Shown here: positions 47,987-57,820 of the stretch, piece after piece
How the letters are laid out: the number at the start of each line of letters is the position of its first letter
How positions within the stretch are numbered: position 1 is the first letter of the stretch
Source: Streptomyces albus subsp. albus
GTDB lineage: Bacteria > Actinomycetota > Actinomycetes > Streptomycetales > Streptomycetaceae
Assembly (NCBI RefSeq): GCF_000719865.1
Contig: NZ_JOID01000020.1
Location: 47,429-111,428, forward strand
Length of the DNA stretch: 64,000 nt
Direction of reading: 5' to 3'
Position numbers and translations under genes: made by a program
The notes under the pieces: generated by a model
The model's input: the letters and a program-made list of their open reading frames with translations, nothing else
What the model was told of the DNA's origin: nothing
Databases searched by the model: none

Positions 47987-49243
47987 TCACAGCCGGGCGC
48001 GCTTGAGGGCCATGTGGAGCAGCAGCCGGTCCTCGCCCTCGGCGAGGTCGAGCCCGGTCAGCGCGGCAACCCGCGACAGCCGGTAGTAGAGCGTCTGCCG
48101 GTGGATCGCCAGGGCCGCCGCCGCACGGCCGGCCTGCCCGGCGCAGTCGAGGAACACCTCGGCGGTCCTGGCCAGTTCGGCGTGTTCGGGACGGAGCAGC
48201 CCGGCGACGGCCGGATCGGGCACGGCGGCCGGGGGCAGTTCCGTCAGGGTCCGGTACGGGCCGATCGTCTCCCAGCGCGCCACCGGGCCGAGCCGGGGCT
48301 CCGCGCGCGCGGCGCGGGCCGCGGCCAGCGCCTCCCGCCAGGCGCGGGGCAGCTCCTCCAGTCCGTGCCGGGGCGCTGCGGTGCCCGCCGCGGCGCCCGC
48401 CGCTTGGGGGGAGCGCAGCAGCCGTTCCGCCACGGCGCCCGCCGGTCCGGGGGAGTCCGCCGGCCGCGGGCGGACGAGCACGGCCAGGCCCTGGTCCGGT
48501 ACGGCGCAGACGGCCAGCGCGCCCGGCAGCGCGGAGAGCCCCGGCACCGGACCCCCGTCCTCCGCGTCCCGTACGGCCGGCGCCCAGGGCGCCACGGCGG
48601 CCAGGGCCAGCGGACCGTCCGCCGCGCCGCCCAGCCGGGCCCGCAGCTCCGTGCGCGCCGCCTCCCGGTCGACCGCCGGGCCGGTGAGCAGATCCCGCAG
48701 CAGCTCGCCGAGTTCGGCCCCGGCGCGCGCCTCGGCGGCGAGCAGCTCCCCGATCCGGGCGGCGGTCTCCATGGCCCGTTCGATCCGGGGGTCGGGCGGG
48801 CCGCCGCGGGTGCCGGTCTCCAGATCCGCCAGATGGCCGTCGTCCAGCAGCCAGACATAGCCGAGCACGACGCCCCGGTGGCGCACGGGGAGGCAGATCC
48901 GGCCGATGAGCACCCCGGCCGAGGGGTCCGGGGGGATGCGGACCGGCCCGGTGGCCCGGCCGATGCCGAACGCCTCGAACCAGGCCCGTACCGCGGAGGT
49001 GGAGCGGCGGTGCAGGATCGAGCGGGTGCGGACCGGGTCCAGCGCCGGGGCGCCCGTCCGGGCGCCCGCCCCGCCGGCCTCTCCGCTGTCCGTGCCGTTC
49101 CCGCCGTTCCCGGCGTCTCCGCCGTCTCCGCCGTCGTCGTGGGCGCCGAAGGCGATCAGGCGGAAGTCGCGGTCCTCCAGGGTCGCGGGGGCCGCCAGCA
49201 CCGCCGAGATCTCGTCCACCAGCTGCTGGTAGTCGCCGCGCAT
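47987..49243 (-). CDS. PucR-family transcriptional regulator
   Basis: A 418-residue regulator. The C-terminal helix-turn-helix is the PucR/CdaR type ([23 protein letters not shown]), the middle resembles a GGDEF-like fold of CdaR proteins, and the N-terminus holds a sensor region with low-complexity Gly/Asp repeats ([15 protein letters not shown] near 38-52). The ATG at 49243 follows AAAGG. It is divergent from proline dehydrogenase with a perfect operator-like repeat between, so it is likely the proline-responsive activator of that operon. Confidence 0.88.
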   Translation of the reverse strand: MRGDYQQLVDEISAVLAAPATLEDRDFRLIAFGAHDDGGDGGDAGNGGNGTDSGEAGGAGARTGAPALDPVRTRSILHRRSTSAVRAWFEAFGIGRATGPVRIPPDPSAGVLIGRICLPVRHRGVVLGYVWLLDDGHLADLETGTRGGPPDPRIERAMETAARIGELLAAEARAGAELGELLRDLLTGPAVDREAARTELRARLGGAADGPLALAAVAPWAPAVRDAEDGGPVPGLSALPGALAVCAVPDQGLAVLVRPRPADSPGPAGAVAERLLRSPQAAGAAAGTAAPRHGLEELPRAWREALAAARAARAEPRLGPVARWETIGPYRTLTELPPAAVPDPAVAGLLRPEHAELARTAEVFLDCAGQAGRAAAALAIHRQTLYYRLSRVAALTGLDLAEGEDRLLLHMALKRARL

Positions 49244-49272
49244 ACCGCCGCCTTTCCCGGTTCGGACTCCAT

Positions 49273-49292
49273 TCTCATACATCTGTATGAGA
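49273..49292. promoter_or_regulatory. Perfect inverted repeat between PucR and proline dehydrogenase
   Basis: TCTCATACA-TC-TGTATGAGA: perfect 9-bp arms with a 2-bp centre, A/T-rich for this genome, 30 bases from the regulator start. A second palindrome, GACAGCTGTC, lies near 49311-49320, and TACGTT near 49347 could be a -10 box for the catabolic genes. Confidence 0.75.
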
Positions 49293-49416
49293 TCGGGGCC
49301 ACGGGGACGTGACAGCTGTCGATGGCGGGCGGGCCGCGGATTTCCTACGTTGCACGGAGGTTCTCCCCGCCCGCCGGAATCCCCGCCGGCGGCCGTCCCG
49401 CCCCCGGAGGTGCCCC

Positions 49417-50343
49417 GTGCTGGGACCCGTGCTCCTCGCCGCCGCGCGCAGTACCCGCGTCCGGCGTCTCGTCTCCTCCACACCGGTCACCCGCCCGGTC
49501 GTGGACCGCTACATCGCGGGGGAGCGGCTGGACGACGCGGTGAGCGCCGTCCGCACGCTCACTGGGCGCGGCCTGGAGGTGACCCTCGACCACCTCGGCG
49601 AGGACATCACCGACCCGGCCGAGGCCCGGCGCAACCGGGACGCGTACCTGGCGCTCTGCGAGGCCCTCGCCGGGCTGGGTCTGGGGGAGCGGGTTGAGAT
49701 GTCGGTGAAGCTCTCCGCCTTCGGACAGGCGCTGCCCGGCGGCCACGACCTGGCCCTGGCGAACGTCACCCCGGTGGTCGAGGCGGCGGCGGAGGCCGGG
49801 ACGACCGTCACCCTGGACATGGAGGACCACACCACCGCGGACTCCACCCTGGCGGTCCTGCGCGAGCTGCGCCCCCGCTTCCCGCGGACCGGCGCCGTGC
49901 TGCAGTCGTACCTCTTCCGCACCGAGGACGACTGCCGCGCGCTGGCCGGGGAGGGCTCCCGGGTGCGGCTGGTGAAGGGCGCGTACAAGGAGCCCGCGAG
50001 CGTGGCGCACCAGCGGCGGCGCGAGGTGGACCGGGCGTTCGTCCGCTGTCTGGGCATCCTCATGACCGGGCAGGGATACCCCATGATCGGCTCGCACGAC
50101 CCGCGCATGGTCGCCATCGGCCAGGAGCTGGCCCGCCGGGCCGGCCGCAAGCCCGGCGAGTACGAGTTCCAGATGCTGTACGGCATCCGGGAGGCGGAGC
50201 AGGCGCGGCTGGCGGCCGAGGGGCACCGGATGCGCGTGTACGTCCCCTACGGCACCGACTGGTACGGCTACTTCATGCGCCGGCTGGCCGAACGCCCGGC
50301 GAACGTGGCGTTCTTCCTGCGCTCCCTGGCCGGCCGCGGCTGA
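49417..50343 (+). CDS. Proline dehydrogenase
   Basis: A 308-residue monofunctional PRODH, the FAD enzyme that oxidises proline to pyrroline-5-carboxylate. Barrel motifs: [80 protein letters not shown] and [16 protein letters not shown] (substrate Arg-Arg pair). The GTG at 49417 follows CGGAGGTG. pruA follows 101 bp later and completes proline to glutamate conversion; in enteric bacteria both are one protein (PutA). Confidence 0.95.
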   Translation: MLGPVLLAAARSTRVRRLVSSTPVTRPVVDRYIAGERLDDAVSAVRTLTGRGLEVTLDHLGEDITDPAEARRNRDAYLALCEALAGLGLGERVEMSVKLSAFGQALPGGHDLALANVTPVVEAAAEAGTTVTLDMEDHTTADSTLAVLRELRPRFPRTGAVLQSYLFRTEDDCRALAGEGSRVRLVKGAYKEPASVAHQRRREVDRAFVRCLGILMTGQGYPMIGSHDPRMVAIGQELARRAGRKPGEYEFQMLYGIREAEQARLAAEGHRMRVYVPYGTDWYGYFMRRLAERPANVAFFLRSLAGRG

Positions 50344-50444
50344 CGTCCGGCCGCCCGGCCCGGGCGGGCACGCACCCCGTACCCCCTGCTCCGTACACCC
50401 CCGCACATCCCGCACATCCCGCAACGAAGGAGACAACGGCCATC

Positions 50445-52076
50445 ATGGACGCTGTGACCCAGGTCCCCGCGCCGGTCAACGAGCCGGTGCACACCTACGC
50501 ACCCGGCAGCCCCGAGCGCGCGCGGCTGGAGGCGAAACTCAAGGAGCTGGCCGACAACCCGGCCGACCTGCCGATGACCATCGGCGGCGTCCGGCGGATG
50601 GGCGGAGGCGAGCGCTTCGACGTCGTCCAGCCGCACGACCACGCGGCGCGGCTCGGCACCGCCGCCCACGCCACCGTCGAGGACGCGCGCGACGCGGTGG
50701 ACGCCGCACTGGCCGCCGCACCGGCCTGGCGCGCCCTCTCCTTCGACGACCGGGCCGCGGTCTTCCTCCGGGCCGCCGAACTGCTGGCCGGTCCGTGGCG
50801 CGAGACCATCGCCGCCTCGACGATGCTGGGCCAGTCCAAGACCGTCCAGCAGGCGGAGATCGACGCGCCCTGCGAGCTGATCGACTTCTGGCGCTTCAAT
50901 GTGCACTACGCCCGCCAGATCCTGGCCGAGCAGCCGGTGACCAACTCGCCCGGGGTGTGGAACCGGACCGACCACCGGCCGCTGGAGGGGTTCGTCTACG
51001 CGATCACGCCCTTCAACTTCACCGCCATCGCGGGCAACCTCCCCACCGCCCCCGCCCTGATGGGCAATGTGGTGGTGTGGAAGCCCTCCCCGACCCAGAC
51101 CCACGCCGCCGTGCTGCTGCTGCGGCTGCTGGAGGAGGCCGGGCTGCCGCCGGGCGTCATCAACCTCGTCACCGGCGACGGCCTGGCCGTCTCCGAGGTG
51201 GCCCTCGCCCACCCCGACCTGGCGGGCATCCACTTCACCGGCTCCACCAAGACCTTCCAGTACCTGTGGAAGACGGTCGGCGAGAACATCGGGACGTACA
51301 AGACCTACCCGCGGCTGGTCGGCGAGACCGGCGGCAAGGACTTCATCGTCGCCCACCCCTCCGCCGACCCGGCCGTGCTGAGGACCGCGATGATCCGCGG
51401 CGCCTTCGAATACCAGGGCCAGAAGTGCTCGGCCGCCTCCCGCGCCTATGTGCCGCGCTCGCTGTGGGAGGGCGGGCTGCGCGAGGAGCTCACGGCCGAG
51501 GTCGAGGCGCTGCCCATGGGGCACCCGGCGGACCTGTCGAACTTCCTGGGCGCCGTCATCGACGCGCGCGCCTTCGCCAAGAACAAGGCGGCCATCGACC
51601 GGGCGAAGTCCGACCCCACGATCGAGGTGGTGGCCGGCGGCACCTGTGACGACAGCACCGGCTACTTCGTCCGCCCGACCGTTCTGGTCTCCACCGATCC
51701 CTCGAACGAGATCTTCCGTGAGGAGTACTTCGGCCCGATCCTCGGCGTCTTCGTCTACGAGGACGGGGAGTACGAGGCGATGCTGGCGCAGATGGAGTCG
51801 GCCGCCCCGTACGGCCTGACCGGTGCCGTGATCGCGCAGGACCGCGCGGCGGCGGCCGCCGCCTGCGAGACCCTGCGGTTCGCGGCGGGCAACTTCTACA
51901 TCAACGACAAGCCGACCGGCGCCGTCGTCGGCCAGCAGCCCTTCGGCGGCGGGCGGGCGTCCGGCACCAACGACAAGGCGGGCTCCAAGCAGAACCTGAC
52001 GCGCTGGACCTCCACCCGCTCCATCAAGGAGACCCTGGTGCCGCCGGTCGATCACCGGTACCCGCACATGGGCTGA
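50445..52076 (+). CDS. pruA: 1-pyrroline-5-carboxylate dehydrogenase
   Basis: A 543-residue aldehyde dehydrogenase that oxidises glutamate semialdehyde to glutamate. Catalytic Cys328 is in GQKCSAASRAYV and general-base Glu294 in GETGGKDF. YAITPFNFTAIAGN and FTGSTKTFQYLW form the NAD site. Length and motifs match the P5C dehydrogenase group rather than other ALDHs. The ATG follows AAGGAG. The perfect hairpin at 52095 ends the operon. Confidence 0.96.
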   Translation: MDAVTQVPAPVNEPVHTYAPGSPERARLEAKLKELADNPADLPMTIGGVRRMGGGERFDVVQPHDHAARLGTAAHATVEDARDAVDAALAAAPAWRALSFDDRAAVFLRAAELLAGPWRETIAASTMLGQSKTVQQAEIDAPCELIDFWRFNVHYARQILAEQPVTNSPGVWNRTDHRPLEGFVYAITPFNFTAIAGNLPTAPALMGNVVVWKPSPTQTHAAVLLLRLLEEAGLPPGVINLVTGDGLAVSEVALAHPDLAGIHFTGSTKTFQYLWKTVGENIGTYKTYPRLVGETGGKDFIVAHPSADPAVLRTAMIRGAFEYQGQKCSAASRAYVPRSLWEGGLREELTAEVEALPMGHPADLSNFLGAVIDARAFAKNKAAIDRAKSDPTIEVVAGGTCDDSTGYFVRPTVLVSTDPSNEIFREEYFGPILGVFVYEDGEYEAMLAQMESAAPYGLTGAVIAQDRAAAAAACETLRFAAGNFYINDKPTGAVVGQQPFGGGRASGTNDKAGSKQNLTRWTSTRSIKETLVPPVDHRYPHMG

Positions 52077-52094
52077 GCGTCCGGCAGCGGCCGG

Positions 52095-52133
52095 GAGGCC
52101 CCGCACACCCCCTGCCCGGGTGTGCGGGGCCTC
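52095..52133 (+). terminator. Hairpin terminator after pruA
   Basis: Perfect 16-bp arms (52095-52110, 52118-52133) with a 7-nt loop, 19 bases after the pruA stop. Confidence 0.8.
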
Positions 52134-52313
52134 GGCCGTGGGGCGTGGTGCCCGTCCGTCCGTCAACCCACTGTTCCCCGGTCCGCCCGATACGGAGTCT
52201 GGCGGACCGGCGGTCTCCGGCGGCAGCCTGGGAGCGGCACCACCCCGCGCGACCGAACGACCGCACTTCCGTGGCACCACATCCGGGAACGACCGTCCAG
52301 GGCAGGGGGATCC

Positions 52314-55300
52314 ATGCCGTTCGCCGCATTCCGCACCGGGAGACACCGCCGCAGACGCCGGCCGGGGGAGCGGCGGGGGGCCGCCGCCGTCCTCGTCACC
52401 ACCGCCGCGCTGGTCCTCGGGGCCGTACCGCCCGCCACCGCCACCGGCACCGCTACGGATTCCGCTTCCGTCACCGCCGCCGCTTCCGCTTCCGACACCG
52501 ATCCCCGGCCCGTCTCCCCGGCGGATGCCCTCCGCCCACTCGCGCCGCCGCCCGCCCGCGGCCCGTCCGGCGGTCCGGCGGCCGCCGCCGGCGCCCGGGA
52601 GGCGGCCGGTCCGGAGACGGTGGAGACCGCCCGCGGCACCCGGCCCGTCGCCCCCGGGGTCGAACTGACCTCGTTCGACCGGCTGACCCCCGGGAAATGG
52701 CTGCGCGCCGACGCGCTCACCGTCGACCTCACCGCAGGCGCCCGCGTGGACTACCTCTCCTCGGGAGAGGTCTCACGGCGCACCACGGTCTCGGAGCAGG
52801 CCGCCGCGCACGACCCGGGCCCGGGCCGCCGTACCGTCGCCGCGATCAACGCGGACTTCTTCGACATCGACGCGACGGGGGCGCCGCTGGGCCCCGGCAT
52901 CCGGGAGGGCCGGCTCACCCACTCCGGCACCGCGGACAACCACGTGGTGGCCGGGTTCGGCCCCGGAGCCGCCGGCCGCATCCTCGGCCTGTACTTCGAC
53001 GGCACGGTAACCCTCCCCGGCGGGCCCCGCGCCCTCGGGGCGTACAACGCCGCCCGGGTGCCGGAGGACGGCATCGGCCTCTACACGCCGCAGTGGGGCG
53101 GGGCCGACCGGGCGCTCACCGTCCCCGGAGCCGAGCGGGTCACCGAGGTCGTCCTGGTGGACGGCCGGGTCCGCTCGGCCGGTGACGGGCCCGGCAGCGG
53201 CCCGGTCGCGGACGGCAGCACCGTCCTGCTGGGCCGGGACGCCGGCGCGGACGCCCTGGCCGCACTGCGGCCCGGCGATCCGGTCGACGTGGAGTACGCG
53301 CCCCGCACGGACGGCGGCCCGGTCCCCCGCACGGCCGTCGGCAGCCGGGGCCTGCTGGTGGTCGACGGTGAGCCGCAGAACTGGGAGGGCCGGCCCAACA
53401 ACGCCACCGCCCCCCGCACCGCCGTCGGCTTCTCCCGGGACGGCAGCACCCTGCACGTCCTCACCCTGGACGGCCGGCAGGCCGACAGCGGCGGGGTCAC
53501 CCTCACCGAACTCGCCCTGATGATGAAGGAGCTGGGCGCCCACAACGCGCTCAACCTGGACGGCGGCGGCTCCTCCACCCTGCTCGCGCGCCGGCCCGGC
53601 GCCACCCGGCCGCGGGTGGAGAACAGCCCGTCGGACGGCGCCGAACGCCCGGTGCCGAACGGCCTCGCCGTCACCGCGCCGGCCGGCAGCGGGCGGGCCA
53701 CCGGCTTCCGGGTGGAGACGGCCACCGCCCCGGAGACCGCGCCCACCACCGGACCGGTCCTCGGCGGCCGGCCGGACCGCGTCTTCCCCGGCCTCACCCG
53801 CGCCCTGCGCGCGACCGGCCACGACGAGACCTACGGGCCCGCGGCCGGCCGCCCGCACTGGCACGTCCGCTCCGGCGGAGCCGGCCGGGTCGACCAGCGG
53901 GGCGTGTTCACGGCCCACCGTCCCGGCCGCGCCGAGGTGGAAGCCCGGCTCGGCGGCGCGCGGGGTTCGGTGGGGCTGGAGGTGATCGGCCCTCTCCGGC
54001 GGCTCGTCCCCACCGCCCCCCGGGTCGGCCTGGCGGACTCCGCGGCGACCGGCACCTTCGGCCTCACCGGCCTGGACGCGCACGGCACCGAGGCCCCCGT
54101 CGAACCGGCCGATGTCCGCCTGAAGTACGACCGTTCGCGGTTCTCCGTCACCCCCGACGGGCGCGGCTCCTTCACCGTGGCCGCCCGTGCGGGGGCCGGC
54201 GGCTCCGGCCGGATCGAGGCGGTCGTGCGGGGCCGCACGGCCGTCATCGGCGTCACCATCGGCCTGGAGGAGCGGCAGGTGACCGGGTTCGAGGACGCGG
54301 CGGACTGGACGTTCACCCACGCCCGCGCCGCCGGCTCCGTCGCCGCCGCCCCCGACGGCCACGACGGCACCGGCCTGCGCCTGAGCTACGACTTCACGCG
54401 CTCCACCGCCACCCGCGCCGCCTACGCCAACCCGCCCGCCCGGATCCCCGTCACCGGGCAGCCGCAGTCCTTCCGGCTCTGGATCAAGGGGGACGGCAAG
54501 GGGGCCTGGCCCTCGCTCCACCTCGTCGACGCCCAGGACACGAGCCTGGTGCTCCGCGGGCCGTTCATCACCTGGACGGGCTGGCGGGAAGTGGAGTTCG
54601 AGGTGCCGCCCGGCACCGTCCACCCGCTGCGGGTGCGCCGCTTCTACCTCGCCGAGACCGACCCGCTGAAGCAGTACACCGGGGAGATCGTCGTCGACGG
54701 CCTGACCGCCCGGGTGCCCCCGGACATCGACCTGCCCGCGGCGGAGCCGGTACCGGATCCGCTCATCGCGGGCGCCGCGGAGACCGGACGCCGCGACTGG
54801 CGGTTCGCGGTGCTCTCCGACGCCCAGTTCACCGCCCGGGAACCGGACGGCCCGCTGGTCCGCCAGACCCGGCGCACCCTCCGCGAGATCAAGGCGTCCG
54901 GCCCCGAACTGCTGCTCGTTGACGGAGACTTGGTGGACGAGGGCTCGGCCGCGGACCTCGCCCTGGCCCGCCGGGTCCTGGAGGAGGAGCTCGGCAGTGC
55001 GGTGCCCTGGGTCTATGTGCCCGGGAACCACGAGGTGATGGGCGGCTCCATCGACCTGTTCGAGAAGGAGTTCGGCCCCGGACACCGGGTCTTCGACCAC
55101 CGGGGCACCCGGTTCATCACCCTCGACACCTCCCGGCTGACCCTGCGCGGCGGCGGACTCGCGCAAGTGCGGGCAGTCCGCGCCGAACTGGAGCGGGCGG
55201 CCGCCGACCCGGGCACCGGCTCCGTGATCGTCGTCCAGCACGTACCGCCGCGCGACCCCACCCCGCAGCGCGCCTCCGAGCTTGCCGACCGCAAGGAGGC

Positions 55301-55955
55301 CGCCCTGCTGGAGAGCTGGCTGGCGGACTTCCGCCGTGCCAGCGGCAAGGGGGCCGCTGTCATCGGAGCCCACGCCGGCGTCTTCCACGCCTCACGGGTG
55401 GACGGGGTCCCGTATCTCGTCAACGGCAACTCCGGGAAGGCGCCCGCCGCGCCGCCCGGCCGGGGCGGGTTCACCGGCTGGTCCACCGTCGGCGTCGACC
55501 GTGTCACGGACGCCGAGCGGGAGCGGGCCCGGCAGCGGCCCTGGGAGGGCGGCCCGGACTGGATATCCGTCCGCACCCGCCCTCATGTCGACGGTCTGCG
55601 CCTGGACGGCCCCGCCGGGCTGCCCGCGGGGGAGACGGCCCGGATCACCGCCGCGGTGACCCAGGGGGAGGGGAGTACGGCGCGGGAGGTGCCGGTCGGC
55701 TTCCCGGTGAGCGCGGACTGGACCGGCTCACCGAATCTGCGCATCGGCTCCCCGGACGGCGCCCGGCCGTGGCACGCCGCCGCGTACGACCCGGGGACCG
55801 GGACGCTCACGGCGCTGCGCCCGGCCACCGTGGTGCTGGCGGTGACGGTGAACGGCGTCACCGAGCGCCGGGAGCTGAGCATCGCGGCACCGGTCCCGTA
55901 CCGGTCCCCGGCCGCTGTCACCGCCGGCGGGAGGAGCACCGCCGCCGTGGGCTGA
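52314..55955 (+). CDS. Secreted phosphodiester glycosidase/metallophosphatase fusion
   Basis: A 1213-residue exported protein. A basic signal peptide is followed by a hydrophobic stretch (AAAVLVTTAALVLGAVPPATATG). The first enzyme domain is the NAGPA phosphodiester-glycosidase fold (VAAINADFFDID, then HNALNLDGGGSSTLLAR near 420). Ig-like and carbohydrate-binding-like segments follow (FRLWIKGDGKGAWPSLHL). Near 830-1045 is a calcineurin-like phosphoesterase (FAVLSDAQF, LLLVDGDLVDEG, VPGNHEV, GAHAGVF). Two motifs are altered: SDAQ has Gln in place of His, and the final GHxH is GAHAG, so phosphatase activity is doubtful. It may act on wall teichoic acid or other phosphodiester-linked glycans. Confidence 0.82.
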   Translation: MPFAAFRTGRHRRRRRPGERRGAAAVLVTTAALVLGAVPPATATGTATDSASVTAAASASDTDPRPVSPADALRPLAPPPARGPSGGPAAAAGAREAAGPETVETARGTRPVAPGVELTSFDRLTPGKWLRADALTVDLTAGARVDYLSSGEVSRRTTVSEQAAAHDPGPGRRTVAAINADFFDIDATGAPLGPGIREGRLTHSGTADNHVVAGFGPGAAGRILGLYFDGTVTLPGGPRALGAYNAARVPEDGIGLYTPQWGGADRALTVPGAERVTEVVLVDGRVRSAGDGPGSGPVADGSTVLLGRDAGADALAALRPGDPVDVEYAPRTDGGPVPRTAVGSRGLLVVDGEPQNWEGRPNNATAPRTAVGFSRDGSTLHVLTLDGRQADSGGVTLTELALMMKELGAHNALNLDGGGSSTLLARRPGATRPRVENSPSDGAERPVPNGLAVTAPAGSGRATGFRVETATAPETAPTTGPVLGGRPDRVFPGLTRALRATGHDETYGPAAGRPHWHVRSGGAGRVDQRGVFTAHRPGRAEVEARLGGARGSVGLEVIGPLRRLVPTAPRVGLADSAATGTFGLTGLDAHGTEAPVEPADVRLKYDRSRFSVTPDGRGSFTVAARAGAGGSGRIEAVVRGRTAVIGVTIGLEERQVTGFEDAADWTFTHARAAGSVAAAPDGHDGTGLRLSYDFTRSTATRAAYANPPARIPVTGQPQSFRLWIKGDGKGAWPSLHLVDAQDTSLVLRGPFITWTGWREVEFEVPPGTVHPLRVRRFYLAETDPLKQYTGEIVVDGLTARVPPDIDLPAAEPVPDPLIAGAAETGRRDWRFAVLSDAQFTAREPDGPLVRQTRRTLREIKASGPELLLVDGDLVDEGSAADLALARRVLEEELGSAVPWVYVPGNHEVMGGSIDLFEKEFGPGHRVFDHRGTRFITLDTSRLTLRGGGLAQVRAVRAELERAAADPGTGSVIVVQHVPPRDPTPQRASELADRKEAALLESWLADFRRASGKGAAVIGAHAGVFHASRVDGVPYLVNGNSGKAPAAPPGRGGFTGWSTVGVDRVTDAERERARQRPWEGGPDWISVRTRPHVDGLRLDGPAGLPAGETARITAAVTQGEGSTAREVPVGFPVSADWTGSPNLRIGSPDGARPWHAAAYDPGTGTLTALRPATVVLAVTVNGVTERRELSIAAPVPYRSPAAVTAGGRSTAAVG

Positions 55956-56020
55956 ACGCGGCCCGGGAGACGTCAGGCGGCCCTCCGTCCGTCGCGGTAC
56001 GGAGTCAGCCGTCTCAGATA

Positions 56021-56085
56021 GTAGGAAGTCCGAGTAATTGTGGAGACAGCGCGGCTCGGCTGTCCTAGCGTTGTAGGAAGCCGAG
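56021..56085. promoter_or_regulatory. Direct repeat in the region upstream of leuB
   Basis: GTAGGAAGTCCGAG (56021-56034) recurs as GTAGGAAGCCGAG (56073-56085), 52 bp apart, about five DNA turns. A TTGTGG/TAGCGT pair lies between. This could be a regulator-binding pair or part of a transcript start; I recall similar sequence in other Streptomyces but cannot verify it. Confidence 0.45.
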
Positions 56086-56236
56086 CTTGTCGCTGATCCA
56101 GCGGCCGGCGGACGCGGGCCGTGCCTCGCAGGCGATCCCTGCCGCACGTCGTTGCCCCCCGCCCCTCTCCGGTGTTCCCCGCGCTCCCCGCACCCCTTCG
56201 TGCCTTCCGTTCCCTCCCGCATTGGAGACGTGCCCC

Positions 56237-56377
56237 ATGAACGCGACCGCAGCCCGCGCCCGCCGCCGCACCGCTTCCCGTACCGCCGACAGCACCGCGC
56301 GGCAGGAAGCCGCCGCCGCTCTGCAGCGCGCCCTCGACCGCCGGGACAACGGCGGCGCCACCGGCCACGACCACTGA
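56237..56377 (+). CDS. Small basic/acidic protein, unknown function
   Basis: A 46-residue reading frame with start at ATG 56237 after GGAGA: an Arg-rich start (NATAARARRRTASR), a helical Ala/Gln/Leu middle (QEAAAALQRALDRRD) and a Gly/His end. It lies 95 bases before leuB. The composition is plausible for a small Streptomyces protein, but the shortness and Arg/Ala bias make it uncertain. Confidence 0.45.
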   Translation: MNATAARARRRTASRTADSTARQEAAAALQRALDRRDNGGATGHDH

Positions 56378-56472
56378 CCGCAACGGCCCGCCCCCGGTGT
56401 CCGCGCCCCCTCCGATGACCGCATCGTGGACGCGACATGTCATCAAATGGGACGCGGAGTAGGGTGCCCGGC

Positions 56473-57516
56473 ATGTCTCGCAGCATCGATCTCGCAGTGA
56501 TCCCCGGTGACGGCATCGGCGGGGAGGTCGTGGCCCAGGGCCTGAAGGTCCTGACCGCGGTGCTCCCCCAGGATGTGAAACTGGAGACCCACCGTTACGA
56601 CCTGGGCGCCAAGCGCTGGCACGCCACCGGCGAGACCCTGCCGGACGGTGAGCTGGAGTCGCTCCGGCGCCACGACGCCATCCTGCTCGGCGCCATCGGC
56701 GACCCGTCCGTCCCCTCCGGTGTGCTGGAGCGGGGGCTGCTGCTGAAGCTGCGCTTCGCCTTCGACCACTACATCAACCTCCGCCCCTCGAAGCTCTTCC
56801 CGAACACGGCCACCCCGCTGGCGGGCCGCCCGGACATCGACTTCGTCGTCGTCCGCGAGGGCACCGAGGGCCCGTACACCGGCAACGGCGGCAGCCTGCG
56901 CACCGGCACACCGGCCGAGGTGGCCACCGAGGTCAGCCTGAACACCGCGTACGGGGTGGAGCGGGTCGTCCGCGACGCCTACGAGCGGGCCGCCGCCCGA
57001 CCGCGGAAGAAGCTCACCCTGGTCCACAAGAACAATGTGCTGGTCCACGCCGGCCATCTGTGGAAGCGGATCTTCGACGCCGTCGGGGCGGAGTATCCGC
57101 AGGTCACCACCGACTACCTGCACGTCGACGCGGCGACGATCTTCTTCGTCACCCAGCCCGAGCGGTTCGACGTGATCGTCACCGACAACCTCTTCGGCGA
57201 CATCCTCACCGACCTCGCCGCGGCCGTCACCGGCGGCATCGGGCTGGCGGCCTCCGGCAACATCAACCCGACCGGCGCGTTCCCGTCGATGTTCGAGCCG
57301 GTCCACGGCTCGGCCCCGGACATCGCCGGCCAGGGCAAGGCCGACCCCACGGCCACGATCCTCTCCGTGGCCCTGCTCCTGCGGCACCTCGGCCACGGCG
57401 CCGAGGCGGACCGGATCGAGACCGCCGTGGCCGAGGACCTCGCGGCCCGCAGCCCCGAGCGGCCCCGCACCACCGACGAGATCGGCGACGCCCTCGCCGC
57501 CCGGGTCTCCGGCTGA
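56473..57516 (+). CDS. leuB: 3-isopropylmalate dehydrogenase
   Basis: A 347-residue NAD-dependent decarboxylating dehydrogenase: [32 protein letters not shown], then [19 protein letters not shown], and [22 protein letters not shown], the metal/substrate site of this family. It makes 2-oxoisocaproate for leucine and can also act on the citramalate-derived intermediate of isoleucine synthesis. The ATG at 56473 is preferred over 56437. TAGGGT at 56460 ends seven bases before it, and a ribosome-binding-site-like GGAG overlaps that box, so the transcript may be leaderless. Confidence 0.95.
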   Translation: MSRSIDLAVIPGDGIGGEVVAQGLKVLTAVLPQDVKLETHRYDLGAKRWHATGETLPDGELESLRRHDAILLGAIGDPSVPSGVLERGLLLKLRFAFDHYINLRPSKLFPNTATPLAGRPDIDFVVVREGTEGPYTGNGGSLRTGTPAEVATEVSLNTAYGVERVVRDAYERAAARPRKKLTLVHKNNVLVHAGHLWKRIFDAVGAEYPQVTTDYLHVDAATIFFVTQPERFDVIVTDNLFGDILTDLAAAVTGGIGLAASGNINPTGAFPSMFEPVHGSAPDIAGQGKADPTATILSVALLLRHLGHGAEADRIETAVAEDLAARSPERPRTTDEIGDALAARVSG

Positions 57517-57820
57517 CGGCTACCGTCCGGCGGTTCCCAACTCCGCGGTCCGCGGCCCCCGTTCCCCGGCGGAACGGGGGCCGCGGACGCGCCCGTGCCC
57601 CGCACGCGGCAGCAGGGCCGCTGACAAGCGCTGTGCCGGGGTGCGACCATCGGTCCCGGTCCGTGCCGCCCGCCGGTCCGGGACGACCGGTTTCCTCTCC
57701 CCGGCCCCATTCGCGATAATCGGATGACGCGGCCGCTTCGCGAGAAACTCGGACGTCCTACGAACGCCGGTGGCGATGTGCGCGGACCGCCACGACTCAC
57801 CACGGTGAAGGACAGCAGAC
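57517..57820. other. Intergenic region leuB to ilvE
   Basis: 304 bp: a perfect hairpin (57548-57588), then a promoter-like patch of lower GC with GATAAT at 57715-57720 but a poor -35, then AAGGACAG before ilvE. No gene is seen. Confidence 0.45.
57548..57588 (+). terminator. Perfect hairpin terminator after leuB
   Basis: 18-bp perfect arms (57548-57565, 57571-57588) around a 5-nt loop; one of the strongest hairpins in the window. Confidence 0.85.
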
